From UBA3792 sp045114775 (GTDB lineage Bacteria; Bacillota; Clostridia; Christensenellales; CAG-138), in the NCBI GenBank assembly GCA_045114775.1, contig JBGULC010000028.1, positions 1 to 64,000 on the forward strand: a DNA stretch of 64,000 bases. The letters run 5' to 3'. The translations under genes were made by a program, and so were the position numbers. Positions 14,301 to 22,531 of the stretch are shown one piece after another. Under the pieces are notes generated by a model. That model was not told where the DNA came from. It searched no databases and was given only the letters and a program-made list of their open reading frames with translations. How positions within the stretch are numbered: the stretch's first letter is position 1; each line of letters begins with the position of its first letter.

Positions 14301-15393
14301 CATCAAGGAAGTCGACAGCGGCGCGGACGATACGATCCCGACACTGCATGTTTCCGTGGACAAGGCGAAAGCCGCCGACCGCGGATTGACCGTTGCGGAA
14401 ACGTATCTGAAGCTTGCCGAGGTTCTGAAGAGCTCCGTCTCCTCTACCTCCGTTTCATCGAATGCAACCTCGCTTGACGTATCCGTCATCGCCGATTCCG
14501 GCGTCCCGCATTCGAAGACTGAACTTGAAGATCTTGAATTTACCGTCACACGGCTCGATCAATCGGTCGAAACGGTGAAGCTGAGGGACATTGCGACCAT
14601 CACCGAAACGACCGCGCTCGCCTCGATCTCGCGCACCGATCAGCGCCGCTGCATCACGGTCAAAGCGACGCTTGAGGAGGGCCGCAACGTCACTCTGGTC
14701 AGCCGCGCGGTGCAGAAGGCGGTCGACTCCGTTTCGCTGCCTGCGGGCGTTACGCTCGTCTACGACGGACAGAACGAAGCGATCAACAGCGCTTTGAAGG
14801 ACCTCATCTGGATGCTCGCGCTCGGCGTACTCATCATCTATCTCATCATGGTGGCGCAGTTCCAGTCGCTGCTCTCCCCGTTCATCGTCATCGGCACCGT
14901 ACCGCTGGCGTTCGCGGGCGGGTTCATCGCATTGTGGATCTCCGGCGTCGAGATCGGCATCGTGCCCATGATCGGCTTTATCATGCTCGTCGGCATCGCG
15001 GTCAACAACGGCATCGTGCTCGTCGACTGCGCAAACCGCTTCCGCGAGCAGGGCATGGACAAGCGCGATGCGGTCGTACAGGCGACGGTCATTCGTCTGC
15101 GTCCCGTTCTGATGACCGCGCTCACCACGATCCTCGGTCTTTTGCCGCTTGCCATCGGTCTCGGCACCGGCGCGGAGATCGTACAGCCGGTCGCGATCGT
15201 CTGCATCGGCGGGCTCACCTACGCGACGCTGACCACCGCGTTCATCATCCCGGTACTCTACGATCTGCTGCGCCGTAACAAGAAGCCGGAAAAGGAGCCC
15301 GCGCCGGCGGGTCCCAAGCCGGAGGAGCCGAATCCGCTGCCCGACGAAAGCCCGGCAAGCGTCAACGCGGAAGCTGCTCCCGAACAAGGATAG
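11395..15393 (+). CDS. RND-family (HAE1-type) efflux permease with coiled-coil insertion
   Basis: The 1332-residue protein has the RND plan: first helix ('KKPFTVLVVVILVLVLGYVS'), porter domain ('MSFPYIVLFTTYPGASPEE', 'VDMASIDVQKAI'), a block of helices near residues 600-800 with 'LAIGIGMLVDNSIVVIENI', a second porter half, and a second helix block with 'MIGFIMLVGIAVNNGIVLVD'. It is about 300 residues longer than usual because residues about 195-470 form a heptad-rich coiled coil with repeats such as 'DARQKLIDGEQELQENRDKL'. No adaptor or outer-membrane factor is adjacent, as expected in a Gram-positive cell. The start at 11395 follows GGAG; a GC-rich upstream extension is rejected. The C-terminal tail is Pro/Glu rich. 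The substrate is unknown. Confidence 0.92.
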   Translation: MFAKFSVKKPFTVLVVVILVLVLGYVSVSKMTPDLLPDMSFPYIVLFTTYPGASPEEVELKVTKPLEQAMSSVDHISEVTSKSSENISTVYLTFENGTDVDMASIDVQKAIGLLTASWDDAIGTPVMMELSSDLIPVTVAAVYAKDKDQLALSAFVSDTLMPRLEGIPGVASVTTAGLIERQVEIELDDDKIEALNEKVYSAIDEKFAEASQELEDARQKLIDGEQELQENRDKLDEGQTEVDTGREEADAQLGDAESKLNRANRELNNAIKELTAQRDALNEQLETANSMRTQLLALKYSIETLESGKAMLDQSIAAIENDPSLTPEQKQYYTDAIKSSDEYREIEQSLAEINAQLAENDVTRETLDDTIAQLETAIAQLEEGLATVDGLLEQAESGKLDLQKGRNELNRRKQEIYDQLDEAQAAIDQGRTALELGEKELEAGRTQLEQAEQAAADQLAAAKDAANLHKILSKDMIAKLLSAQNFSMPAGYLRGEDAQWLVSVGDEIESADVLEQIPLFSPGMGSLETIRLGDVANIRITDNSSRTYAKINGENGVLLSFSKQSAYATATVSDSVEARFRELERQYPGLSFTSLMSQGDFIHMAVNSVVENLLIGAVLAILILLLFLRDLRPTLIVGISIPVSVLFALVLMYFSGVTMNVISMSGLAIGIGMLVDNSIVVIENIYRLRSEGVPVKDAAVQGVKEVAGAITASTLTTICVFVPILFVQGMTRQIFMDMVLTVTYSLLASLLVAMTVIPAMVTGVMRRPVKPMGKARKKLMRAFEKTLRFTLRHRAIALLLSLVILVVPAYMVIRRGFTMFPESGGKQISVNVPLEKGTSFEEATQIADEFMAIMYTVPGLTDAGGMLGGGVVSILGISGGQSGDVTELSIYGLIDEKGDLSSITIRESLDRALSPLKEKHPYTIAGMSTMSFSGSLSGDDVSLVVYANDLSDLSETAEKLAAVIRTVDGIKEVDSGADDTIPTLHVSVDKAKAADRGLTVAETYLKLAEVLKSSVSSTSVSSNATSLDVSVIADSGVPHSKTELEDLEFTVTRLDQSVETVKLRDIATITETTALASISRTDQRRCITVKATLEEGRNVTLVSRAVQKAVDSVSLPAGVTLVYDGQNEAINSALKDLIWMLALGVLIIYLIMVAQFQSLLSPFIVIGTVPLAFAGGFIALWISGVEIGIVPMIGFIMLVGIAVNNGIVLVDCANRFREQGMDKRDAVVQATVIRLRPVLMTALTTILGLLPLAIGLGTGAEIVQPVAIVCIGGLTYATLTTAFIIPVLYDLLRRNKKPEKEPAPAGPKPEEPNPLPDESPASVNAEAAPEQG

Positions 15394-15414
15394 GATCCTT
15401 TCCCCGAATGATAC

Positions 15415-15444
15415 AAAAAACGGACCGATTTGCGGTCCGTTTTT
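15415..15444. terminator. Bidirectional terminator between the RND gene and dnaB
   Basis: CGGACC (15421-15426) pairs with GGTCCG (15434-15439), flanked by A-rich and T-rich tracts, so it can end both the plus-strand RND gene and the minus-strand dnaB operon. Confidence 0.88.
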
Positions 15445-15455
15445 CATATCGGTGT

Positions 15456-16796
15456 TTATTCCTCCTCCGCCAGCGTGCGGAAGCGTGTATATTCGCCTTG
15501 GAAGACGAGCTTGCAGGTCTCGATCGGGCCGTGGCGGTTTTTGGCCACGATCGCCTCGCTCTCATTGCCCGCGGTCTCATCGTAGACGGCGGCGCGGTAC
15601 AGCAGGATGACCATATCCGCATCCTGCTCGATGGAGCCGGATTCGCGAAGGTCGGAAATCATCGGGCGGTGATCCTGGCGCTGCTCCGGTCCGCGGTTGA
15701 GCTGACTGAGTAGAATGATCGGCAGATCGAGTTCGCGGGCAAGCAGTTTCATGGCGCGGGTCATATCGGAGATCTCCTGCTGACGGCTGTCATTTTTGCG
15801 GTTATCCGCGCCGGTGCCCTGCATGAGCTGCATATAGTCGATGATGACCAGATCAAGCCCCTGCTGCGCCTTCAAGCGGCGGCATTTCGAGCGGATGCTC
15901 GCAACCGTCGCGCCGGCGGAATCGTCGATAAAGAGCTTGCTCGCCTGCAGCGGCGCCGACACCTCGACCAGACGCTGCATTTCGGTATCGTCGAGCGAAC
16001 CGTCCTTGATGCGCTGCGAATCGACCGACGCCTCCGTGCACATGATGCGCATCATGAGCTGCTCCTTGCTCATTTCGAGCGAAAAGACCGCAACGGATCG
16101 GTTGTCGTGCAGCGCCGCATACTGCGCGATGTTCATCGCGAACGCGGATTTGCCCATTGCGGGACGCGCGGCAAGAATGATCAGGTCGCTCTTCTGCAGT
16201 CCGTTCGTCAGCCGGTCAAGCTTCGAGAACCCGGTCGCAATGCCGGTAAGCTTGCCGTGCCGGTTGACGATCTCGCCGATCTGAAAGATCGTATTCGGCA
16301 CGATCTCGTTTGCGGACGTGAGCGTATCCTCCGTCTTGCGCATGGAGATGTCGTAGATTTTGCGCTCCGCTCCGTTCAGAGAGTCTTCAACGTCGCGCCG
16401 GTCGTTCATTCCGTCGCGGATCATGTCGTTTCCCACGCGAATGAGCGAGCGCCGGATGCTGTGTTCCTCGACGATCCTGCCGTAATGCTGCACGTTCGCC
16501 GTCGTCGGGACGAAACTCATCAGGTCGGTAAGGTATACAAGCCCGCCCGCGCTGTCAAGCTTCCCTGCGCGTTCAAGCGCGTTGGAGAGCGTGATCACAT
16601 CGACCGCGTTGCCCGCCTGACGAATGGCGCGCATGGACTCAAAGATGCTTTGATGCGCATCCTGATAAAAATCTTCCGGTTTTAACTGCTCGAGCATCGA
16701 ATCGAGCGCGCTCGTGTCCAGCAGCATCGCGCCGAGCACGGATCGTTCCGCCTCGATGCTGTGCGGCAGGGTATCTATCGTCGTTTGCTGTTCCAT
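15456..16796 (-). CDS. dnaB: Replicative DNA helicase DnaB
   Basis: This is the hexameric helicase that unwinds DNA at the replication fork (called DnaC in Bacillus). The 446-residue protein has the N-terminal primase-interaction domain ('HSIEAERSVLGAMLLD', 'DFYQDAHQSIFESM') and the RecA-like domain with Walker A 'ARPAMGKSAFAMNIA' near residue 207, 'FSLEMSKEQLMMRI', Walker B 'LVIIDYMQLM', and 'ILLSQLNRGPEQRQDHRP'. No intein is present. The start is directly adjacent to the L9 stop codon. Confidence 0.97.
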   Translation of the reverse strand: MEQQTTIDTLPHSIEAERSVLGAMLLDTSALDSMLEQLKPEDFYQDAHQSIFESMRAIRQAGNAVDVITLSNALERAGKLDSAGGLVYLTDLMSFVPTTANVQHYGRIVEEHSIRRSLIRVGNDMIRDGMNDRRDVEDSLNGAERKIYDISMRKTEDTLTSANEIVPNTIFQIGEIVNRHGKLTGIATGFSKLDRLTNGLQKSDLIILAARPAMGKSAFAMNIAQYAALHDNRSVAVFSLEMSKEQLMMRIMCTEASVDSQRIKDGSLDDTEMQRLVEVSAPLQASKLFIDDSAGATVASIRSKCRRLKAQQGLDLVIIDYMQLMQGTGADNRKNDSRQQEISDMTRAMKLLARELDLPIILLSQLNRGPEQRQDHRPMISDLRESGSIEQDADMVILLYRAAVYDETAGNESEAIVAKNRHGPIETCKLVFQGEYTRFRTLAEEE

Positions 16797-17237
16797 TTAC
16801 TCCTCTACGATTACCTTAACGGTCACGGAAATACCCTCGAACAGCGAGAGCTTCGCGGGGTATTCGCCGAGCGCGCGGATCGGATCGACCGAAACCTTCT
16901 TTTTATCCACATCCACGCCTTTCTGTTCTTTCAGCGCCGCCGCGATCTCCTTGCCGGAGACGGTGCCGAACAGCTTGCCGTTCTCGCCGACGCGCGCCTT
17001 GACATGAATGGAATGCCCGTCCAGCGCCTGCGCGATCTCGCGCGCTTTGATACCCGCCGTAAACTTTCTGTGCTGCGCGGCGCTTTTCTGAATGTTCGCC
17101 GCATTGATCGCCTGCGCGTCCGCAGGCTCCGCCATCTTGCGGGGAAGCAGGTAGTTGCGCGCATAGCCGTCGCTGACGTTGATCACTTCGCCCTTCTTGC
17201 CGCTGCCCTTTACGTCCTCCAAAAGCAATACCTTCAT
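16797..17237 (-). CDS. rplI: 50S ribosomal protein L9
   Basis: The 146-residue protein has the L9 N-terminal RNA-binding domain ('MKVLLLEDVKGSGKKGEVI', 'VSDGYARNYLLPRKMAEPA'), a long connecting helix and the C-terminal domain ('LFGTVSGKEIAAALKEQKG'). L9 projects from the L1-stalk side of the large subunit. It lies 18 bp after gdpP and abuts dnaB, as in the B. subtilis yybS-gdpP-rplI-dnaC arrangement. Confidence 0.97.
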   Translation of the reverse strand: MKVLLLEDVKGSGKKGEVINVSDGYARNYLLPRKMAEPADAQAINAANIQKSAAQHRKFTAGIKAREIAQALDGHSIHVKARVGENGKLFGTVSGKEIAAALKEQKGVDVDKKKVSVDPIRALGEYPAKLSLFEGISVTVKVIVEE

Positions 17238-17255
17238 CGTCCGATCCGTCCTTTC

Positions 17256-19196
17256 CTATCTTTCGGGATTCTCCTGTTCATACCACTCGAGCACTTCCTC
17301 GAGTTTTGCGATCGCTTCCTCCATGCTCGCGCCTTTCAGCTGCGCGCCTGCCATCGTCAGATGCCCGCCGCCGCCCAGCTTTTCGAGGATCACCTGCACA
17401 TTGATCTGTCCGTAACTGCGGCCCGAGATTGCCACATGCTCCTCCGTCTCCGCAAGCACGAACGCCGCGTTGATGCCGCGGATACCCAAGAGCTCGTCTG
17501 CCGCCTGCGCCGCCAAAAGCATGGCGTCCGGCGTATTCTTCGGCACGGTCGAGATCGCGATGCCGCTCTTGCGGATCTGCGCCTGCTCGACCACGTTCGC
17601 GCAGCGCACGTAGCTTTGATAATCGTTCTGGAACATCTGCTTGACCGAGCTCAGGTCCGCGCCGTTCCTTCTTAAGTAGCCTGCCGCGTCGAACGTGCGG
17701 GAGCCGACGTTGAACGCAAACTGCTTCGTATCTACCGTGATGCCGGCGAGCAGCGCGCTGCAGGTAAATGCCGCGGGCTTGACGCTGTCCGCAAAATACT
17801 GCATGACCTCGGTGACCATCTCGCTCGCGCTCGACGCGCGCGTTTCCAGATAGTGCAGCGTGGCGTTGTCGATGTAATCGGCGTTGCGCCGGTGATGGTC
17901 GATCAGCACGATGTGTTCGGCCTTCTTGAGAAGCTCCGGAGCGACCGTATTGGATGCGCGCTGCGTGTCCACCACAACGAGGACCGAATCCTCCTTCATC
18001 ATTTCGACCGCCTGATCGGGCATGATGATCAGCGAGCCTGCGCCGGACCGTTCAAGGGTCTGGATCGCGTCTTCGATCGTCGTATTGATCGCATCGAGCA
18101 CGATATAAGCATGTGCGCCGACATGATTTGCGCAAGTCATGATACCGAGCGCTGCGCCGATGCAGTCCATATCGGAATTGCGGTGACCCATGATGAAAAC
18201 GTCGCCGCTGTTTTCAAAGAGCTGGAACAGCGCCTTCGAGAACAGCCTCGCCTTGACGCGCGACTGCCGCGGATCGTGCTGCCGCTTTCCGCCGTAAAAC
18301 CGGTAATCCGTGCCGTCCTTGACGACGACCTGGTCGCCGCCGCGGCCCAAAGCAAGCTCCATCGCCCGGCGCGCATCCTGCTCGGACTGTGAAAGCCGCG
18401 GCGCGATACCGAAGCCGATCGACAGCGAGACAGAAGCCGAGGAACCGGTATCAATGTGATGCACCTGCTCTAAAAGCGCAAACTTCTCCTGCTCGAGCTG
18501 CTGCATCTGCTTTGCCTCGAGCACCAGCAGGAAGCGTCCGTTGTCGTACCTGCGGTAAAGCCCGCCGAGTCGCTTGGAAAGCTCCGCGATCAATCGCTCG
18601 ACCTCCGCCAGCACCGCCGTGCTGTGAATCTGCGTGTCGCTGATCAACTCCTCATAGTTGTCGACGAAGATCAATGCAACATACGGCCGCTGCTCCGTGT
18701 ACAGGCGTTGGTAGTGCGCCGCCTCGGTACGGTCGAGCCAGTACTGGAACACGAGCTTTTTTTCCGACTCCCGCATGACCAGCATGTTCATGACCTGATA
18801 ATTGCTGCCATTGTAAACGATCTGGATCGTCCGGATCGGATTGTTCCCGTCGAATTCCGGCACGGGAACGTGGATATCCTGTCCATCATACAGAGACAGG
18901 AACGCGTTGTTGCGCCAGGTGATTTTTCCCGAAAGATCAAGGACCGCGCAGGGCACGGAAACGTTGTTCGCGAGCGACACGACCGCTCCGTCATTTTCGC
19001 GGAACACACGGTCCATCTTTTCCTGCTGTTTCTTTGCGATCCCGTGCAGCAGCAGCGCCGCGATACCGACCCAGATCCCGCCAGCTCCGAGCAGTACAAG
19101 CGCGAGAATGTAGTGCTTTGCAAACAGAGCGACCGCACCTGCGCCGAGCGCAACGATCACAGCCGATACGATCAGGATCCATCTATACTGTTTCAT
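17256..19196 (-). CDS. gdpP: Cyclic-di-AMP phosphodiesterase GdpP
   Basis: GdpP hydrolyses c-di-AMP to pApA, a signal that controls potassium and osmotic balance in Firmicutes. The 646-residue protein has two N-terminal membrane helices (about residues 5-50), a PAS-like segment, a degenerate GGDEF domain (with 'LGGLYRRYDNGRFLLVLEA' in the signature region), a DHH domain with 'MGHRNSDMDCIGAALG' near residue 334, 'VVVDTQR' and 'VLIDHHRR', and a DHHA1 end with 'LGGGGHLTMAGAQ' near residue 609. The start at 19196 overlaps the stop of the preceding gene by 4 bp (ATGA). All metal-binding motifs appear intact. Confidence 0.95.
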   Translation of the reverse strand: MKQYRWILIVSAVIVALGAGAVALFAKHYILALVLLGAGGIWVGIAALLLHGIAKKQQEKMDRVFRENDGAVVSLANNVSVPCAVLDLSGKITWRNNAFLSLYDGQDIHVPVPEFDGNNPIRTIQIVYNGSNYQVMNMLVMRESEKKLVFQYWLDRTEAAHYQRLYTEQRPYVALIFVDNYEELISDTQIHSTAVLAEVERLIAELSKRLGGLYRRYDNGRFLLVLEAKQMQQLEQEKFALLEQVHHIDTGSSASVSLSIGFGIAPRLSQSEQDARRAMELALGRGGDQVVVKDGTDYRFYGGKRQHDPRQSRVKARLFSKALFQLFENSGDVFIMGHRNSDMDCIGAALGIMTCANHVGAHAYIVLDAINTTIEDAIQTLERSGAGSLIIMPDQAVEMMKEDSVLVVVDTQRASNTVAPELLKKAEHIVLIDHHRRNADYIDNATLHYLETRASSASEMVTEVMQYFADSVKPAAFTCSALLAGITVDTKQFAFNVGSRTFDAAGYLRRNGADLSSVKQMFQNDYQSYVRCANVVEQAQIRKSGIAISTVPKNTPDAMLLAAQAADELLGIRGINAAFVLAETEEHVAISGRSYGQINVQVILEKLGGGGHLTMAGAQLKGASMEEAIAKLEEVLEWYEQENPER

Positions 19197-20233
19197 TTCC
19201 GTAATCCATCCTCTCCGACTTTGCTTTTTGGTCTCAGCGACGCAAGCATCCCGACGACCGTCAGAATCAGCAGCGCGATCGGCGGCAGCGTCAGCAGCAT
19301 AGCAAACGCAATCCAGAAGATCCATCCCTTATGCGCGCGTACGGCAAGACAGCGCACCGCGCAAAGCCCTGCCAAAGCACACGGCATCCGCCATAGGACG
19401 TCCGCTACGGCAGAAAGCGCTTCCGCGTCCTTCAGCCCGAACAGCCGAAGCAAAAATGTCACCAAGGAAAACGCCACGATCAAAATGACATACCAGCGCT
19501 CGCAGCGCCAATCCTCAAACCGCGGAAGATCGGTCAGCAGCGCCCCGCCGCGCCGGTTCATGAGATGTGAAAACAGCGTGTTCGAAAGCCCCGCTGCCAT
19601 GGCGGCCGAGAGCATCATCGGCACCGCAATCAGTTCCGCGCTGAGCTTCAGCTCCTGCACGAGCTCCTGCGCGGTCGACAACAGCTGCGATCCGCCGATT
19701 TCGGCAAATTCGAGGTCGAAGCCCGTAAGAGTCTCCTCATAGAGCGCCAGGATCCGCTTTGCAGAACGGTATGCATCGCCCTCCCGGATAAGATCTGAGA
19801 GGCACGCGCAGACGAACATTCCCGCAAGAATCAGAAACGATTCATAAAGCACTGTGCGGAAGTTCGAAAGCCGTATCCGCTGCAGCGCATACAGTCCGAG
19901 CCCCGGCAGAACGATCAGCGCCGCCGCATACAGTGCGGAAAGCGCATCACTCGTCAGCAGCAGCCCGCTCCCGTACGCAAAACCGGAAAGAAAGACGAGC
20001 ACCCACGGCGATACGCGCTGCGCAAGCCGCGCCCATAAAGCAGGCACGATCAACAGAAGAGCAGCCGTCAAAAGCAGCTTAAAAAGAATTGCGGTAAGCG
20101 CATTTCCCGGAACCGCACCGCCGCTCAGCCAATGGTCGCTCGGTACGAAGATCAGAAGAAACGTCCCCGCCGCCGCGCCGAGCGCCAGGAGCCAGCGAAG
20201 GTCCCTCGATTTGGTTTGATTACAATATTCCAT
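19193..20233 (-). CDS. yybS: DUF2232 (YybS-like) membrane protein
   Basis: This 346-residue protein is strongly hydrophobic with about eight membrane segments and 'FEDWRCERWYVILIV', 'MMLSAAMAAGLSNTL' and a basic C-terminus. By position (directly before gdpP-rplI-dnaB) and topology it is the YybS/DUF2232 protein; the family's role is not settled. No Shine-Dalgarno sequence precedes the ATG at 20233. Instead a promoter with TTGACG and TAAAAT 17 bp apart ends 6 nt before the ATG, so the mRNA probably starts at or very near the start codon. Confidence 0.85.
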   Translation of the reverse strand: MEYCNQTKSRDLRWLLALGAAAGTFLLIFVPSDHWLSGGAVPGNALTAILFKLLLTAALLLIVPALWARLAQRVSPWVLVFLSGFAYGSGLLLTSDALSALYAAALIVLPGLGLYALQRIRLSNFRTVLYESFLILAGMFVCACLSDLIREGDAYRSAKRILALYEETLTGFDLEFAEIGGSQLLSTAQELVQELKLSAELIAVPMMLSAAMAAGLSNTLFSHLMNRRGGALLTDLPRFEDWRCERWYVILIVAFSLVTFLLRLFGLKDAEALSAVADVLWRMPCALAGLCAVRCLAVRAHKGWIFWIAFAMLLTLPPIALLILTVVGMLASLRPKSKVGEDGLRK

Positions 20234-20239
20234 ATTGAC

Positions 20240-20268
20240 ATTTTACGCGCTTTCCAGTAAATCGTCAA
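20240..20268 (-). promoter_or_regulatory. Promoter of yybS operon, apparently leaderless
   Basis: TTGACG (20263-20268) and TAAAAT (20240-20245) on the minus strand have a 17-bp spacer. Only 6 nt separate the -10 box from the yybS ATG. Confidence 0.7.
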
Positions 20269-20291
20269 GGAAAACCGTCAAAGGCCGCACC

Positions 20292-20330
20292 GAAAAAAGC
20301 GGGATCCTCCCCCTTTTCGGAGAAGGATCC
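20292..20330 (-). terminator. Terminator after thrS
   Basis: On the minus strand GGATCCTTCTCC and GGGGGAGGATCC pair around a short A-rich loop, followed by CGC and six T residues. Confidence 0.85.
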
Positions 20331-20341
20331 TGCCAGCTTCC

Positions 20342-22267
20342 TCATTTCGCTCTGGTTCTGATCTCTTCCGTGATCTTTTCGATGAATGCGTCGACCGGCA
20401 TCGCGCCGAGATCGCCGTCCTTTCTCGAACGCACCGCAACGGTGCCGTTCTCCGCTTCCTTGTCGCCGATGACCAGCATGTACGGAATCTTCATCATCTG
20501 CGCCTCGCGGATCTTGAAGCCGATCTTCTCGTTTCTGAGGTCCGTCTCCACGCGGATGCCCTTCTCCTCAAGCGCCTCCCGTACCGCTTCCGCCGCGTCG
20601 TTTGCGCGGTCGGTAATGGTCATGATCTTGACCTGCACCGGCGCGAGCCAGGTCGGAAACGCGCCCATCGTTTCCTCGATGAGATACGCCATAAAGCGGT
20701 CCAAAGAGCCGAGGATCGCGCGGTGCAGCACGACCGGCGTGCGCTCCTTGCCGTCCTTGTCGATGTAGGTCAGGTTGAACCGTGCCGGCAGGCAGAAGTC
20801 GAGCTGGCAGGTGGAGAGCGTGTATTCCGCGCCGACGGCGGGCGTGACGTAGACGTCGAGCTTCGGACCGTAGAACGCTGCTTCGCCGATCTCCTCGGTG
20901 TATTCGAGCCCGAGCGAGTTCAATACGTCGCGCAGCGCGTTCTCCGCGGTGTTCCACATCTCGTCGTCGTCATGATACTTGACCTTGTCGGCAGGGTCGC
21001 GCAGCGACAGCGCGCAACGGTAGTTCGTGATGCCGAAGTCCTTATAGGTCGAGAAGATCAGGTCAACGACCTTTGCGAATTCGTCCTTGATCTGCTCGGG
21101 GGTCACGAACAGGTGCGCGTCGTTCTGGCAGAAGTGCCGTCCGCGTTCAATCCCCTTCAGCGTGCCGGACGCCTCATAGCGGAAATCGTGCGCGATCTCG
21201 CCGATGCGGACCGGCAGGTTCCGGTAGGAATGCGGCGAATTTGCGTAGATGCGCATGTGGTGCGGGCAGTTCATCGGGCGCAGCACATATGTCTCGTCCT
21301 CCACGTTCATCGCCGGGAACATGTTCTGCTGATAGTGATCCCAGTGTCCCGAAGTCTTGTAGAGGTTGACGGTGCCGATACACGGGGTCAGAACATGCTG
21401 ATAGCCGGTCTTGATCTCGCGGTCGCGGATGTAGTCCTCAAGGATGCGCCAAAGCGTGTATCCCTTCGGCAAAAACATCGGCATGCCCTTTCCGACGAGC
21501 TCGTCGGTCATGAAGAGACCGAGCTCGCGGCCGAGCTTTCTGTGGTCGCGCTTCTTCGCTTCCTCGATGCGGGTGATGTACGCTTCGAGGTCTTCCTTCT
21601 TCGCAAACGCGGTGGCGTAGATGCGCTGCAGCATCTTGTTCTTCTCCGAGCCGCGCCAGTATGCGCCCGCAAGACTCATGATCTTGATGTTCTTGACCTT
21701 GCCGGTGCTTGCGACGTGCGGACCTGCGCAGAGGTCGACGAACTCGCCCTGACGATAGAAGCTGATTGTCTCGTCCTCGGGAAGGTCCTCAATGAGCTCG
21801 ACCTTGTAGGGTTCACCCTTCTCCTGCATGAACGCGATCGCTTCCTCGCGCGGGAGCTCGAAGCGTTCGAGCTTGTGGTTCTCGTTTACGATGCGCTCCA
21901 TCTCCTTCTCGATCGCCTTGAAATCGTCCGGCGTGAACGCATGCGGAGAATCAAAATCGTAATAGAAGCCGTCCGCGATCGCGGGACCGATGGCAAGCTT
22001 CGCCTCCGGCCAGAGGCGCTTCACCGCCTGCGCAAGGATATGCGAGCCGGTGTGGCGATACGCCCAGCGTCCGTCCTCGTCCTCCCATGTCAGAAGCTTC
22101 AGTTCGCAGTCTTCATTGATCGGGCGGAACGCGTCCGCACGTTCGCCGTTGATTGCGCAGCAAAGGGTCGCCTTTTTGAGTCCGTTTGAGATCGCTCCCG
22201 CAATGTCAAGCGCACTCATGCCGTTCTCGAATTCCCGCTTGGATCCGTCGGGAAACGTAATGATCAT
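20342..22267 (-). CDS. thrS: Threonyl-tRNA synthetase
   Basis: ThrRS charges tRNA-Thr. The 641-residue protein has an N-terminal TGS domain ('MIITFPDGSKREFENGMSAL'), the editing domain with 'YRHTGSHILAQAVKRLWPEA' and 'YREGEFVDLCAGPH'-type zinc-site sequence ('RQGEFVDLCAGPHV'), the class II catalytic core with 'YVLRPMNCPHHMRIY' near residue 330 (zinc Cys), and a C-terminal anticodon-binding domain ('VQVKIMTITDRANDAAEAV'). Length and motifs are standard. A GGAGG site precedes the ATG. Expression is controlled by the T-box leader at 22289-22489. Confidence 0.98.
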   Translation of the reverse strand: MIITFPDGSKREFENGMSALDIAGAISNGLKKATLCCAINGERADAFRPINEDCELKLLTWEDEDGRWAYRHTGSHILAQAVKRLWPEAKLAIGPAIADGFYYDFDSPHAFTPDDFKAIEKEMERIVNENHKLERFELPREEAIAFMQEKGEPYKVELIEDLPEDETISFYRQGEFVDLCAGPHVASTGKVKNIKIMSLAGAYWRGSEKNKMLQRIYATAFAKKEDLEAYITRIEEAKKRDHRKLGRELGLFMTDELVGKGMPMFLPKGYTLWRILEDYIRDREIKTGYQHVLTPCIGTVNLYKTSGHWDHYQQNMFPAMNVEDETYVLRPMNCPHHMRIYANSPHSYRNLPVRIGEIAHDFRYEASGTLKGIERGRHFCQNDAHLFVTPEQIKDEFAKVVDLIFSTYKDFGITNYRCALSLRDPADKVKYHDDDEMWNTAENALRDVLNSLGLEYTEEIGEAAFYGPKLDVYVTPAVGAEYTLSTCQLDFCLPARFNLTYIDKDGKERTPVVLHRAILGSLDRFMAYLIEETMGAFPTWLAPVQVKIMTITDRANDAAEAVREALEEKGIRVETDLRNEKIGFKIREAQMMKIPYMLVIGDKEAENGTVAVRSRKDGDLGAMPVDAFIEKITEEIRTRAK

Positions 22268-22288
22268 ACCGATACCTCCATGTTTCTT

Positions 22289-22489
22289 AGTAAAATAAAA
22301 CGCCCCTCGGTTTACGAGGGACGCGAATCGCGTGGTTCCACCCTGTTTGGTGCTCTGTTCGCTGTAACGGGCGAGCCCGCTTTGATCCTCCGGCGGTCTT
22401 CACGCTGTACTTCGCGCGGCGCTCTCACCGTCCGCCGCTCGCTTTCCGAAGCCGATAAACGCTACTGCTTCCGAATTCGCCTCAAAGTT
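22289..22489 (-). promoter_or_regulatory. T-box riboswitch leader of thrS
   Basis: The minus-strand leader contains the conserved T-box sequence AGGGTGGAACCACGCG (22329-22344), followed by a terminator hairpin (CCCTCG/CGAGGG) and a T-rich run (22289-22325). Uncharged tRNA-Thr should stabilise the antiterminator. CTTTGA and TCAAAG can close Stem I. A candidate Thr specifier ACC lies at 22395-22397, next to a GGC/GCC helix; the specifier is less certain than the T-box itself. Confidence 0.9.
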
Positions 22490-22495
22490 GAACAC

Positions 22496-22523
22496 ATTAT
22501 ACCACACTTCGGTTATTTGTCAA
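22496..22523 (-). promoter_or_regulatory. Sigma-A promoter of thrS
   Basis: TTGACA (22518-22523) and TATAAT (22496-22501) on the minus strand, 16 bp apart, immediately after the histidine kinase stop codon. Confidence 0.85.
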
Positions 22524-22531
22524 CCGGAATC

